From assembly GCA_946554335.1 (NCBI GenBank), contig CAMNSA010000009.1:1-64000 (forward strand): a DNA stretch of 64,000 nucleotides. Direction: 5' to 3'. This DNA is from an uncultured Neglectibacter sp. (GTDB lineage: Bacteria > Bacillota > Clostridia > Oscillospirales > Acutalibacteraceae). Made by a program: the position numbers and the translations under genes. This document shows positions 31,082-39,109 of the stretch, in pieces; position 1 is the stretch's first letter, and every line of letters begins with the position of its first letter. The notes beneath the pieces are model-generated. The model made no database searches. It was not told where the DNA came from and saw only the letters and a program-made list of their open reading frames with translations.

Positions 31082-32517
31082 TACTGTCTTCCCCAATACA
31101 CCATATGGCGGGCGGGCTTCCCGCAGCAGACGCACACATCGGAAAGATGCTCTTCCTCAAAGGGGATGCAGCGGGATTTTACGCCGCCGGTCTCTTCCTT
31201 GATCCTGTCCTCGCAGGCGCTGTCTCCGCACCACATGGCCTTGATAAAGCCGGGCTTGTTCTGGGAAATATCCAGGAACTCCTCGTAATTTCTGGCAGCG
31301 AAGGTTTTGGAATCCCGGTTGAGAAGGGCCCGCTGGTACAGGTTCTGATGCAGGGAGGAGAGAAGGCTTTCAACGGTTTCCTCCAGATTGTCAAGAGAGG
31401 TGAAGATCTTTTCCCGGTTATCTCTGCGCACCAATACGCACTGGCCCTGCTCAAGATCCTTGGGGCCAATCTCCAGGCGCAGCGGAACGCCCTGCATTTC
31501 ATACTGGGCGAATTTCCATCCGGGAGAGTTGTCGCTTTCGTCCAGCTTGACCCGGAATTTTTCCTGTAGTCGGTCCGCAAGCTCTCTGGCCTTTTCCAGA
31601 ACGCCCCCCTTATGCTGGGCGATGGGAACAATCACTACCTGAACGGGGGCGATCTTCGGGGGAAGCACCAGGCCGTTGTCGTCTCCGTGAACCATGATCA
31701 GCGCGCCAATCAGGCGGGTGCTCATGCCCCAGGAGGTTTGGAAGGGATGCTGTAGAGCATTGTCTCTTCCGGTAAAGGAGATATCGAAGGCCTTGGCAAA
31801 ACCGTCTCCGAAATAGTGAGTGGTGCCGCCCTGAAGGGCAACGCCGTTGTGCATCATGGGCTCCAGAGTATAGGTCGCTTCCGCACCGGCAAACTTTTCT
31901 TTCTCCGTCTTTCTGCCCACTACGGGAGGAATGGCCAGGGTATCCCGATAGACATCCTCGTAGACTCGCAGCATTTTTAAAGTGAATTCCTGGGCTTCCT
32001 CGGCTGTTTCGTGCATAGTGTGGCCTTCCTGCCACAAAAATTCCATGCCTCTGAGGAAGGGACGGGTGGTCTTTTCCCAGCGAAGCACAGAGCACCACTG
32101 ATTATAGAGCTTGGGAAGGTCGCGGTAGGAATGAATGATCTTCTGATAGTGCTCGCAGAAAAGCACCTCGCTGGTGGGCCGGATAAAAAGCTTTTCCGTC
32201 AGCTTTTCTCCGCCGCCCTGGGTGACCACCGCGCACTCCGGGGCAAAGCCCTCGATATGGTCCTTTTCCTTCTGCAAAAGGCTTTCGGGGATCAGAAGGG
32301 GCATGTACACATTTTCTACGCCCAGCTTCTTGAAGCGGGCGTCCATGTCCTTCTGAATATTCTCCCAAATGGCGTAACCATAAGGCTCAATGACCATGCA
32401 GCCCTTTACGCTGGAATATTCCATGAGCTGGGCCTTTTTTACCACATCGGTGTACCACTGGGCAAAGTCTTCCTCCATGGAGGTGATGCTTTCCACCATT
32501 TTTTTCTGCTGTGCCAT
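31078..32517 (-). CDS. proS: Prolyl-tRNA synthetase, archaeal/eukaryal type
   Basis: 479 residues, the shorter ProRS class without the bacterial editing insertion. Class II motifs are visible: motif 2 '[28 protein letters not shown]', motif 3 '[24 protein letters not shown]', and the anticodon-binding domain '[12 protein letters not shown]'. The C-terminus has the Cys pattern 'CVCCGKPA' and ends with Tyr ('YWGRQY'), typical of this class. ATG 32517 ('[10 protein letters not shown]') follows AAAGGACTG. There is no T-box in front of it. Confidence 0.94.
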   Translation of the reverse strand: MAQQKKMVESITSMEEDFAQWYTDVVKKAQLMEYSSVKGCMVIEPYGYAIWENIQKDMDARFKKLGVENVYMPLLIPESLLQKEKDHIEGFAPECAVVTQGGGEKLTEKLFIRPTSEVLFCEHYQKIIHSYRDLPKLYNQWCSVLRWEKTTRPFLRGMEFLWQEGHTMHETAEEAQEFTLKMLRVYEDVYRDTLAIPPVVGRKTEKEKFAGAEATYTLEPMMHNGVALQGGTTHYFGDGFAKAFDISFTGRDNALQHPFQTSWGMSTRLIGALIMVHGDDNGLVLPPKIAPVQVVIVPIAQHKGGVLEKARELADRLQEKFRVKLDESDNSPGWKFAQYEMQGVPLRLEIGPKDLEQGQCVLVRRDNREKIFTSLDNLEETVESLLSSLHQNLYQRALLNRDSKTFAARNYEEFLDISQNKPGFIKAMWCGDSACEDRIKEETGGVKSRCIPFEEEHLSDVCVCCGKPARHMVYWGRQY

Positions 32518-32584
32518 AACAAACAGTCCTTTCGGGCAAAAATTGTCTTTTGTCAAATTATATCGGGAAAGGCCGTGTTTTGCA

Positions 32585-32616
32585 AGAAAAAGCGCCTGAA
32601 AACGGTTTCAGGCGCT
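32585..32616 (-). terminator. Terminator of acpP
   Basis: Eleven-bp stem AGCGCCTGAAA (32591-32601) / TTTCAGGCGCT (32606-32616), 4-nt loop; on the minus strand it is followed by TTTTCTTG. Confidence 0.85.
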
Positions 32617-32651
32617 AAAATTTTGCAAAGAAAAGAATTGTGCCGTGAAAA

Positions 32652-32885
32652 TCAGGTGTTGGACTTACTTTCGATGTACTCCACCAAAGCGCCAACCGTC
32701 TTAATATTCTCTACATCTTCGTCCGGGACCTCCACCTCAAACTCGTCCTCGATGGACATCAAAAGATCCACCACATCGAGAGAATCGGCGCCCAGATCAT
32801 CAGCTAAAGCGGTCTCTGGGGTAATGGAGTCTTCGTCCACACCAAACTGCTCGCAGAGAATGGTCTTGACTTTTTCTAACACCAT
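32652..32885 (-). CDS. acpP: Acyl carrier protein
   Basis: 77 residues. The phosphopantetheine attachment site is the Ser in 'DDLGADSLDVVDLLMSIE'; the acidic helices and length are typical. It shuttles acyl chains in fatty acid synthesis. It stands alone here rather than in a fab cluster, with its own terminator. Shine-Dalgarno TTAGGAGGAA precedes ATG 32885. A specialised ACP is possible, but the sequence looks like the housekeeping form. Confidence 0.93.
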   Translation of the reverse strand: MVLEKVKTILCEQFGVDEDSITPETALADDLGADSLDVVDLLMSIEDEFEVEVPDEDVENIKTVGALVEYIESKSNT

Positions 32886-32919
32886 TTCTTGTTCCTCCTA
32901 ACTTTCTAATCTGAATTTG

Positions 32920-32964
32920 CCACAGGCAGCGGTATGGACAAAACCGGCCCGCCTGTGGTACAAT
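32920..32964 (+). promoter_or_regulatory. Promoter of aroE with flanking inverted repeat
   Basis: TGGACA (32935-32940), 18-nt spacer, TACAAT (32959-32964). An 8-bp inverted repeat CCACAGGC (32920-32927) / GCCTGTGG (32951-32958) brackets the -35 and touches the -10, which is a suitable operator position. The promoter faces right, away from acpP. Confidence 0.5.
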
Positions 32965-33090
32965 CCATTGCACAAAGCTTTTACTGCTGTGCGGGATTTG
33001 GTTATCTACATTTTATTGACTGGATTCTGCTTTGTCAATATGGGAAACGGAAATATTTTAGAAATCCCGGAAGAAAGGGGCTCTTTCCCT

Positions 33091-33960
33091 ATGAAAATTC
33101 AAAAAGCGGCCGTGATCGGCCACCCGATCGCTCACACCATGTCTCCGTTTATTCAGGAACGCCTGTTTCGCCTTTCCGGGATCCCCATGGAGTATGAGGT
33201 GATGGATGTGCCGGATCTGGAAGCGGCTATGCCCCGGCTTCGGGGGCTTGACTGCTTCAATATCACAATTCCCCATAAGAGCGCGATCATTCCCTATCTG
33301 GATGAGATTGACGATCGGGCGAAGCTGTGCGGTTCCGTAAACACGGTAAAAGTGGCGCAGGGCAGATTGCTTGGCTCTACCACTGACGGCCCCGGCGCGG
33401 CGGTCTCTCTGTCTGTCCATTCGCTGAGCCTTCGGGGAGAGCTTTTGATTTTGGGCAACGGCGGCGCCGCGAAGGCCATTGCCTTTCAGGCGGCGGAGCA
33501 TCCCGATTTTCATATCACACTGGCACACCGCAGCGGTTCCTATGAAAAGGCGCACGCTTTGGCGGAAGGGCTTGCGAAGCACGCCAGAGCCCGGGAGGAT
33601 AAGAATTTTCTCATCACGGTGCAGTCCTATGAAGAGTTGGAGTCAGCGTGTAAACGCTATGATCTTCTGATCAATACCACCAGTGTTGGAATGTACCCCA
33701 ATATCGATGTCAGCCCGGTGAGCGAAACAGTGATCGGCCGATGCGCGGCGGTGTTTGACGCGGTGTTTAATCCCGCGCAGACAGAGCTTATGAAGCTGGC
33801 CCAAAAGCAGGGGATCAAGGCAGTGGGAGGTATGGGGATGTTGGTGTGTCAGGCCGCTTATTCCCATAAAATATGGTACGGCACTGAGTTTCAAAACGGC
33901 GACCTGCTAAGGCTGATCCACGACGCGCAGGCAGAGCTGGAACGCCGTTTCGGAGGATGA
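33091..33960 (+). CDS. aroE: Shikimate dehydrogenase
   Basis: 289 residues. 'AVIGHPIAHTMSPFIQERLF' is the shikimate-binding start, 'FNITIPHKSAIIPYLDEID' has the catalytic Lys, and 'LILGNGGAAKAIAFQA' binds NADP. 'LLINTTSVGMYP' and 'DAVFNPAQTELM' complete the family pattern. It reduces 3-dehydroshikimate. ATG 33091 follows AAAGGGG by 10 nt and matches the family start; the frame stays open upstream without similarity. aroK begins 3 nt after its stop. Confidence 0.93.
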   Translation: MKIQKAAVIGHPIAHTMSPFIQERLFRLSGIPMEYEVMDVPDLEAAMPRLRGLDCFNITIPHKSAIIPYLDEIDDRAKLCGSVNTVKVAQGRLLGSTTDGPGAAVSLSVHSLSLRGELLILGNGGAAKAIAFQAAEHPDFHITLAHRSGSYEKAHALAEGLAKHARAREDKNFLITVQSYEELESACKRYDLLINTTSVGMYPNIDVSPVSETVIGRCAAVFDAVFNPAQTELMKLAQKQGIKAVGGMGMLVCQAAYSHKIWYGTEFQNGDLLRLIHDAQAELERRFGG

Positions 33961-33963
33961 AAA

Positions 33964-34482
33964 ATGGGAAAATGTATTGCCCTTTGTGGGTTTATGGGGT
34001 GTGGAAAATCCACCATCGGCAAGCGTCTCGCAAGAGAGCTTTCCCTGGAGTTCTGCGACCTGGACCGGTATATCGAAGAACAGGAGGGAAGGACCGTCAC
34101 GGAGATGTTCCAAAAGTTTGGGGAAACGGGGTTCCGGGCACGAGAGCGGCAGGCTGTCCGGGAGCTGTCCAAAAGGGAGGAAATTGTGATTGCCTGCGGC
34201 GGAGGTACGGTTTTGTTTCCTGAGAATGTGGAAGCGTTTCATAAAAACGGCGCTAAGATCCTCTATTTAAAGGTGCCCCTGCCGTTTCTCCAGGAAAGAC
34301 TGAAAAACGACAGGAAAAGGCCTCTTTTACAGCGGACTGACCGAAGAGAGTTCATTGAGAGGCTTTACCGCGAACGCTGTCCTCTTTATGAGAAGGCGGC
34401 GGATCAGGTGATAGAGGCGAGGGTTTCCAAGGCGGCGGTGGTCAGGAAGATCCTGGAGCTTTATCCCGATTTGTCGCTTTAA
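33964..34482 (+). CDS. aroK: Shikimate kinase
   Basis: 172 residues. P-loop 'GFMGCGKSTIGKRLA', shikimate-binding 'DLDRYIEE' and 'FRARERQAVRELS', 'CGGGTVL', and lid 'RPLL'. It phosphorylates shikimate with ATP. Coupled to aroE (3-nt gap). The next aro genes are separated by a promoter and attenuator. Confidence 0.94.
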   Translation: MGKCIALCGFMGCGKSTIGKRLARELSLEFCDLDRYIEEQEGRTVTEMFQKFGETGFRARERQAVRELSKREEIVIACGGGTVLFPENVEAFHKNGAKILYLKVPLPFLQERLKNDRKRPLLQRTDRREFIERLYRERCPLYEKAADQVIEARVSKAAVVRKILELYPDLSL

Positions 34483-34494
34483 AGCACAAAATTC

Positions 34495-34523
34495 TTGACA
34501 AATGCTTTTTTAAGGGGTAAGAT
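34495..34523 (+). promoter_or_regulatory. Promoter of the aroF operon
   Basis: TTGACA (34495-34500), 17-nt spacer, TAAGAT (34518-34523). Transcription from about 34530 gives a 300-nt leader with a peptide frame and a terminator. Confidence 0.8.
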
Positions 34524-34553
34524 AAAGAAAACAGTCCGGAGGATACAGGATAT

Positions 34554-34643
34554 ATGGTCTCCTTAAACGCAGAACGATTTAGCCGCTATTTTATTGGTTC
34601 ACGATTTATGATTTCGTGGGCTTTTTCTCCTGTGTGGAAATAA
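34554..34643 (+). CDS. Aromatic-rich leader peptide (candidate attenuator)
   Basis: A 29-codon frame with Shine-Dalgarno GGAGGAT (34538-34544) before ATG 34554 and stop TAA at 34641-34643. Seven of 29 residues are aromatic: Phe9, Tyr12, Phe13, Phe18, Trp22, Phe24, Trp28, the last four within 'RFMISWAFSPVWK'. It sits between a strong promoter and a terminator upstream of DAHP synthase, the first step of aromatic synthesis. The layout is that of a leader peptide sensing Phe/Tyr/Trp supply by ribosome stalling. I do not know a named family for it. Confidence 0.65.
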   Translation: MVSLNAERFSRYFIGSRFMISWAFSPVWK

Positions 34644-34647
34644 CGGC

Positions 34648-34748
34648 GGCTGCGTTTCCGGATTTTGCCTTTTTCCGATACTTTGCGGTATTGGAGAGAG
34701 CAGTGTTTTGAAGTGGAAAAAACGGAGCCAGGGGGCTCCGTTTTTTTG
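34648..34748 (+). terminator. Attenuator terminator ahead of aroF
   Basis: Terminator stem AACGGAGCC (34721-34729) / GGCTCCGTT (34734-34742), then TTTTTT to 34747. Directly after the leader peptide stop, GGCTGCGTT (34649-34657) is complementary to AACGGAGCC at 8 of 9 positions and can form the competing antiterminator. Termination about 215 nt into the transcript would silence the six aro genes downstream. Confidence 0.75.
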
Positions 34749-34829
34749 TGTCGGAAGCTAAGGTTGACACAAGTGGATCGATCCATTGCCGGGACTCCCT
34801 GACAAAGCGAAGGAAGAGAGGAAACAAAA

Positions 34830-35843
34830 ATGATCATTGTATTAAAACCCAACCAAAAGCAGGAGACGATAGACGCTTTTATCAAAAAGCTGACTGCTGA
34901 ATACGAGGTGCAGGTCAACACCTGGGTGGGCACTCACAGCACGGTGCTGGGCTTGATCGGTGATACCACCGTGATCGACAGCGAATATGTGGCGGCTCAG
35001 GATTTTGTGGAAAGCGTAAAGCGGGTACAGGAGCCCTATAAGAAGGCAAACCGCAAGTTCCACCCGGACGACACGGTGATCACTCTGCCGGGAGGGCAGA
35101 AGATCGGCGGGGGCAGCCTTACGATGATCGCCGGGCCCTGTTCTGTGGAAAGCGAAGAGCAGATCTGTCTTGTGGCGGAAAGCGTGAAAAAATCCGGCGC
35201 ACAGTTTCTGCGGGGAGGCGCCTTTAAGCCCCGCACCTCTCCCTATGCCTTTCAGGGAATGAAGGCACAGGGCCTGGAGCTTTTGAAAAAGGCCAGAAAG
35301 CTCACGGGGCTTCCCATCGTGACAGAGATCATGAGCATTGAACACCTGGATCTGTTTGAGGATGTGGATGTAATCCAGGTGGGAGCAAGAAATATGCAGA
35401 ATTTCGAGCTTTTGAAGCAGCTTGGAAAGCTTGATAAGCCTATTTTGCTGAAAAGGGGCCTGGCCAATACCATTGAAGAGCTTTTGATGAGCGCCGAATA
35501 CATCATGGCGGAGGGAAACGAGCAGGTGATCCTTTGCGAACGGGGGATTCGCACCTATGAGACCATCACCCGGAACACGCTGGATATTTCGGCTGTACCC
35601 GTGATCAAAAGGCTTTCTCATCTGCCCGTGATCGTGGACCCGAGCCATGCCTCCGGGATCAACTGGCTCATTGAACCCCTTGCCATCGCCGCGGCCGCTA
35701 TTGGGGCGGACGGCCTGATCATCGAGGTCCACAACGACCCCAGCCACGCCCTCTGCGATGGGGCTCAGTCCATCACACCCGACCAGTTTGAGGTCCTTTC
35801 CAGGAAGGTAAACCGGGTCTTTGAAACCGTGAGCGCATTATGA
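34830..35843 (+). CDS. aroF: 3-deoxy-7-phosphoheptulonate synthase (DAHP synthase, type I beta)
   Basis: 337 residues. An N-terminal ferredoxin-like regulatory domain (~1-75, 'MIIVLKPNQKQETIDAFIKK') is followed by the TIM barrel: 'MIAGPCSVESEEQI', 'LRGGAFKPRTSPYAFQG', 'VGARNMQNFELL', 'LKRGLANTIEE', 'CERGIRTYE' and 'VDPSHASG'. It condenses PEP and erythrose 4-phosphate. The N-terminal domain in this subclass mediates feedback inhibition by aromatic products. It overlaps tyrA by ATGA. Confidence 0.95.
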   Translation: MIIVLKPNQKQETIDAFIKKLTAEYEVQVNTWVGTHSTVLGLIGDTTVIDSEYVAAQDFVESVKRVQEPYKKANRKFHPDDTVITLPGGQKIGGGSLTMIAGPCSVESEEQICLVAESVKKSGAQFLRGGAFKPRTSPYAFQGMKAQGLELLKKARKLTGLPIVTEIMSIEHLDLFEDVDVIQVGARNMQNFELLKQLGKLDKPILLKRGLANTIEELLMSAEYIMAEGNEQVILCERGIRTYETITRNTLDISAVPVIKRLSHLPVIVDPSHASGINWLIEPLAIAAAAIGADGLIIEVHNDPSHALCDGAQSITPDQFEVLSRKVNRVFETVSAL

Positions 35844-36673
35844 AAAAGAAAATTGTTATCGTAGGCCTGGGACTGATCGGCGGGTCGCTGGCAAAAGCGC
35901 TGAAGGTACAGGACGATTACGAGGTCCTGGGCATTGACACCGATGAGGAAACCTTGCTGGACGCCTGTTCGGAGGAAGCTATTGGGGGAAAGGCGACGGT
36001 CTCTGACCTGAAAGAGGCAGACCTTATTTATCTGTGCGTCTATCCGGAAGCGGCTGTGGAATTTGTCCGGCAGCATGGAGAGCTTTTCAAAAAGGGCTGT
36101 ATCGTGACGGATACCTGCGGCATCAAAAGCGCGGTGTGTAAAGGAATGGAGCAGCTGAAAGAGCGGCGGGAGTTTATTTTTGTGGCGGGGCACCCCATGG
36201 CGGGAAAAGAGTTCAGCGGCTTTTCCGCCAGCGACCCCAGCATCTTTGTGGGGGCTTCCTATTTGATCGCTCCCTGCGGCGCGCCGGATTGGGCTGTAGA
36301 GGAGGTCGCTTCTCTGGCCCGGAAAATGGGCTTTGGGAGAATTGTTATGACAACGCCTCAGCAGCATGACCGGGTGATCGCCTTTACCTCTCAGGCGCCT
36401 CATGCCCTGGCCTGCGCCTATGTGATGAGTCCCCGCTGCCGGGAGCATAAGGGATTCTCCGCCGGAAGCTACCGGGATGTTTCCCGAGTGGCCCGCATCA
36501 ACGATGTGCTTTGGAGCCGGCTCTTCCTCGATAACAAAGAGGCTTTGGTGACAGAGCTTGACACCCTTACGGAAAACCTGAAAAAGATCCGGGACGCTGT
36601 GGAAAAGGGAGAGGAAGACGCCCTTCGCTCTCTGCTTAGAAAGGCGGCAAAAATTAAAGAGGAAGAGGGATAA
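35840..36673 (+). CDS. tyrA: Prephenate dehydrogenase
   Basis: 277 residues. 'IVIVGLGLIGGSLAKALK' binds NAD; 'CGIKSAVCKGMEQL', 'FVAGHPMAGKEFSGFSASDP', 'HDRVIAFTSQAPHALACAY' and 'GSYRDVSRVARIND' are the conserved prephenate-site blocks. It makes 4-hydroxyphenylpyruvate for tyrosine. No C-terminal ACT domain is present, so feedback must come from elsewhere. Start overlaps the aroF stop. Confidence 0.94.
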   Translation: MKKKIVIVGLGLIGGSLAKALKVQDDYEVLGIDTDEETLLDACSEEAIGGKATVSDLKEADLIYLCVYPEAAVEFVRQHGELFKKGCIVTDTCGIKSAVCKGMEQLKERREFIFVAGHPMAGKEFSGFSASDPSIFVGASYLIAPCGAPDWAVEEVASLARKMGFGRIVMTTPQQHDRVIAFTSQAPHALACAYVMSPRCREHKGFSAGSYRDVSRVARINDVLWSRLFLDNKEALVTELDTLTENLKKIRDAVEKGEEDALRSLLRKAAKIKEEEG

Positions 36674-36712
36674 ACGGCCCCTTCGCTTTTTCAGGGAAAG
36701 AGAGGAAAAAAG

Positions 36713-37756
36713 ATGGAAATTGAGATCAAGACGGCCCCAGCCTATGTGGTCACGGTGGAAAACGGCGTTCTGGATCGGGTGGGGCAGATCGCGCGGCAGC
36801 TGGAGAAACCGGGTTCAAAGGCGATGATCATCAGCGATACCAATGTGTTTCCCATTTACGGAGAACGGTTGGAGGCTTCTCTGAAGTCAGCGGGCTTTTC
36901 CGTAGCTCGGTTTGTGTTTCCCGCGGGGGAACCCTCTAAGCAGCTTTCCACCGTGTCTGAGATCTATGAAGCTCTTGGAAAGCAGGAATTTACCCGCAGT
37001 GATTTTCTTGTCACGCTGGGCGGTGGAGTCCCGGGAGATATGGGCGGATTTGCGGCGGCCACCTTTTTGCGCGGCATTGATTTTATTCAGGTGCCTACCT
37101 CGCTTTTGGCCCAGGTAGACGCCAGCGTAGGCGGGAAGACCGGTGTAGACCTCCCTTTCGGGAAGAACCTGGTGGGCGCGTTTTATCAGCCCGTTGCCGT
37201 GGCGGCCGATCCGGAAACGCTGCGGACGCTGCCTAAGCGCTATTTTAACGACGGCCTGGGAGAAGTGATCAAATACGGCTGTATCGAGGACGCGGAGCTT
37301 TTCCGGGATCTGGAGGCTAACCGGGCGCTTTCTGATCTTCCCGGCGTGATCTCCCGATGTGTGCTTAGCAAGAAGCATTTTGTAGAAGAGGACACAAAGG
37401 ACAGGGGGAAGCGGATGACCTTGAATTTCGGTCACACCTTCGGCCACGCTCTGGAAAAGCTGCACCACTTTCAGGACTTGTCTCATGGAGAGGCGGTGGG
37501 GCTTGGGATGGTGATGGCCGCCTTAGCCGGAGAAAAGCTGGGAGTCACCACCGAAGGGACTGCCCAGAGGATCCGGAAGGTGTTAGAGCAATACACCCTG
37601 CCGGTGGAGGATCCGTTCTCCGGGGAAGAGATCCTGGAAGCCACCGCTCTGGATAAGAAGACGATGGGGGACACGCTGAATCTGATCCTCCTTTCTGAAA
37701 TCGGGCAGAGCATGATCTATCCGCTGAAAAAGGAGAAGCTCAGCTCTCTTATTTAG
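36713..37756 (+). CDS. aroB: 3-dehydroquinate synthase
   Basis: 347 residues. 'LVTLGGGVPGDMGGFAAATFLRG' is the NAD-binding stretch, 'QVPTSLLAQVDASVGGKTGVDL' and 'KNLVGAFYQP' the substrate site, and 'NFGHTFGHALEK' with 'HGEAVGLGM' the Zn ligands. It converts DAHP to 3-dehydroquinate. The next step (aroD/aroQ) is not in the window. Confidence 0.95.
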   Translation: MEIEIKTAPAYVVTVENGVLDRVGQIARQLEKPGSKAMIISDTNVFPIYGERLEASLKSAGFSVARFVFPAGEPSKQLSTVSEIYEALGKQEFTRSDFLVTLGGGVPGDMGGFAAATFLRGIDFIQVPTSLLAQVDASVGGKTGVDLPFGKNLVGAFYQPVAVAADPETLRTLPKRYFNDGLGEVIKYGCIEDAELFRDLEANRALSDLPGVISRCVLSKKHFVEEDTKDRGKRMTLNFGHTFGHALEKLHHFQDLSHGEAVGLGMVMAALAGEKLGVTTEGTAQRIRKVLEQYTLPVEDPFSGEEILEATALDKKTMGDTLNLILLSEIGQSMIYPLKKEKLSSLI

Positions 37757-37786
37757 CGTTACTCCAATGATAAAAGGATGGTTTTG

Positions 37787-39109
37787 ATGGCGGAGGTAGT
37801 CTATCGGGGGGGGAATCTCAAGGGTACAGTAGCGCTTCCCTCCAGCAAGAGCGCTGCCCATAGGGCGCTGCTTTGCGCGGCGCTTTCCGGTGAAGATACG
37901 GTGGTTTCCCATGTGGATGAAAGCAGGGATATAGAAGCCATGCTCAGCGCAGTTTCCGCTTTGGGGGCACAGGCCGGATACCGTAAAGAGGAAAAGAGGG
38001 TCCTTTTTCGCGGTGCAGGTCTGCATCCGGGGAGCGGTGAAGAGATCAACTGTTTGGAGTCCGGAAACACCCTGCGTTTCGTGGTGCCGGTAGCCGCCGC
38101 CCTGGGAGGAGAGTGGATCTTTACCGGAAGCGGCAGGCTTCCGCAAAGGCCCATGTCCGTTTATCAGGAGGTCCTCCCGCAGAACGGCGCAGCCTATACT
38201 TCTCTTGGAACGCAGACGAATGAGAATCTTCCCCTGAAGCTTTCCGGCAAGCTGATGCCCGGCGTTTTCAGGATTCCGGGGAATATCAGCTCGCAGTTTA
38301 TTAGCGGGCTTTTGTTCGCCCTTCCCCTGCTGGATGGGGAAAGTGAGATCCTTTTGACTTCTCCGCTGGAATCAGAGGGATATGTAGAGCTGACACTCAG
38401 TGTGTTAAGAGATTTTGGAGTCTCCTGTGAGAGAACGAGGTTGGGCTGGAAGATCCCAGGACGCCAGAAATATTCCGCCGCGGAGTATCGTGTGGAGGGA
38501 GACTGGTCTCAGGCGGCCTTTTTCCTTTCTATGGCGGCTCTTTCCCCGGACGGGGGGAAACTTCGGCTTTCCGGGTTGGATCCGGATTCGGTACAGGGAG
38601 ACAAAGCCTGTGTTGACTGTTTTGAAAAATTCGGCCTGCGCACCTGCTGGGAAGACGGCACCCTGACTGCCTGGAACCCGAACTTCCACGAGCCCTTTGG
38701 AGGGCTTACCGGGATTGTGATCGACGCTTCTCAGATCAATGACCTGGTCCCGGCCTTGGCAGTGTGCGGCGCTTTGGCCCGGGGAGAAACCAGGATCATC
38801 AACGCTCAGCGCCTGCGCTTAAAAGAGAGCGACCGGCTTCACGCTATGCAGGAAGCGATCACCGGCCTGGGCGGCCGGGCAGAGGAAACTCCGGACGGGC
38901 TTTTGATCCACGGCGTTCCGGCCCTCTCGGGAGGAAGGGTAAAAGGAGAAAACGACCATCGCGTAGTCATGGCACTGGCGGCTGCTTCCCTTCGCAGCAA
39001 AGCGCCGGTCACGGTGACGGACGCCTGGAGTATTCAAAAGACTTATCCGCACTTTTATGAGGATCTGCAAAAACTGGGAGGTGTTTTTCATGTCATCGAT
39101 GTGGGGTGA
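37787..39109 (+). CDS. aroA: 3-phosphoshikimate 1-carboxyvinyltransferase (EPSP synthase)
   Basis: 440 residues. 'LPSSKSAAHRALLCAALS' is the phosphate-binding start. 'LESGNTLRFVVPVAAAL' and 'RPMSVYQEVL' follow (the family norm is G-N-A-G-T and R-P). 'KESDRLHAMQEAITGLGG' and 'NDHRVVMALAAASLRS' complete it. It joins PEP to shikimate 3-phosphate. The ESGNTLRF box matters for glyphosate sensitivity; here Gly is followed by Asn-Thr rather than Asn-Ala-Gly-Thr, a divergent form. ATG 37787 is favoured over 37778 by Shine-Dalgarno spacing. Its 3' end overlaps aroC by 20 nt. Confidence 0.93.
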   Translation: MAEVVYRGGNLKGTVALPSSKSAAHRALLCAALSGEDTVVSHVDESRDIEAMLSAVSALGAQAGYRKEEKRVLFRGAGLHPGSGEEINCLESGNTLRFVVPVAAALGGEWIFTGSGRLPQRPMSVYQEVLPQNGAAYTSLGTQTNENLPLKLSGKLMPGVFRIPGNISSQFISGLLFALPLLDGESEILLTSPLESEGYVELTLSVLRDFGVSCERTRLGWKIPGRQKYSAAEYRVEGDWSQAAFFLSMAALSPDGGKLRLSGLDPDSVQGDKACVDCFEKFGLRTCWEDGTLTAWNPNFHEPFGGLTGIVIDASQINDLVPALAVCGALARGETRIINAQRLRLKESDRLHAMQEAITGLGGRAEETPDGLLIHGVPALSGGRVKGENDHRVVMALAAASLRSKAPVTVTDAWSIQKTYPHFYEDLQKLGGVFHVIDVG

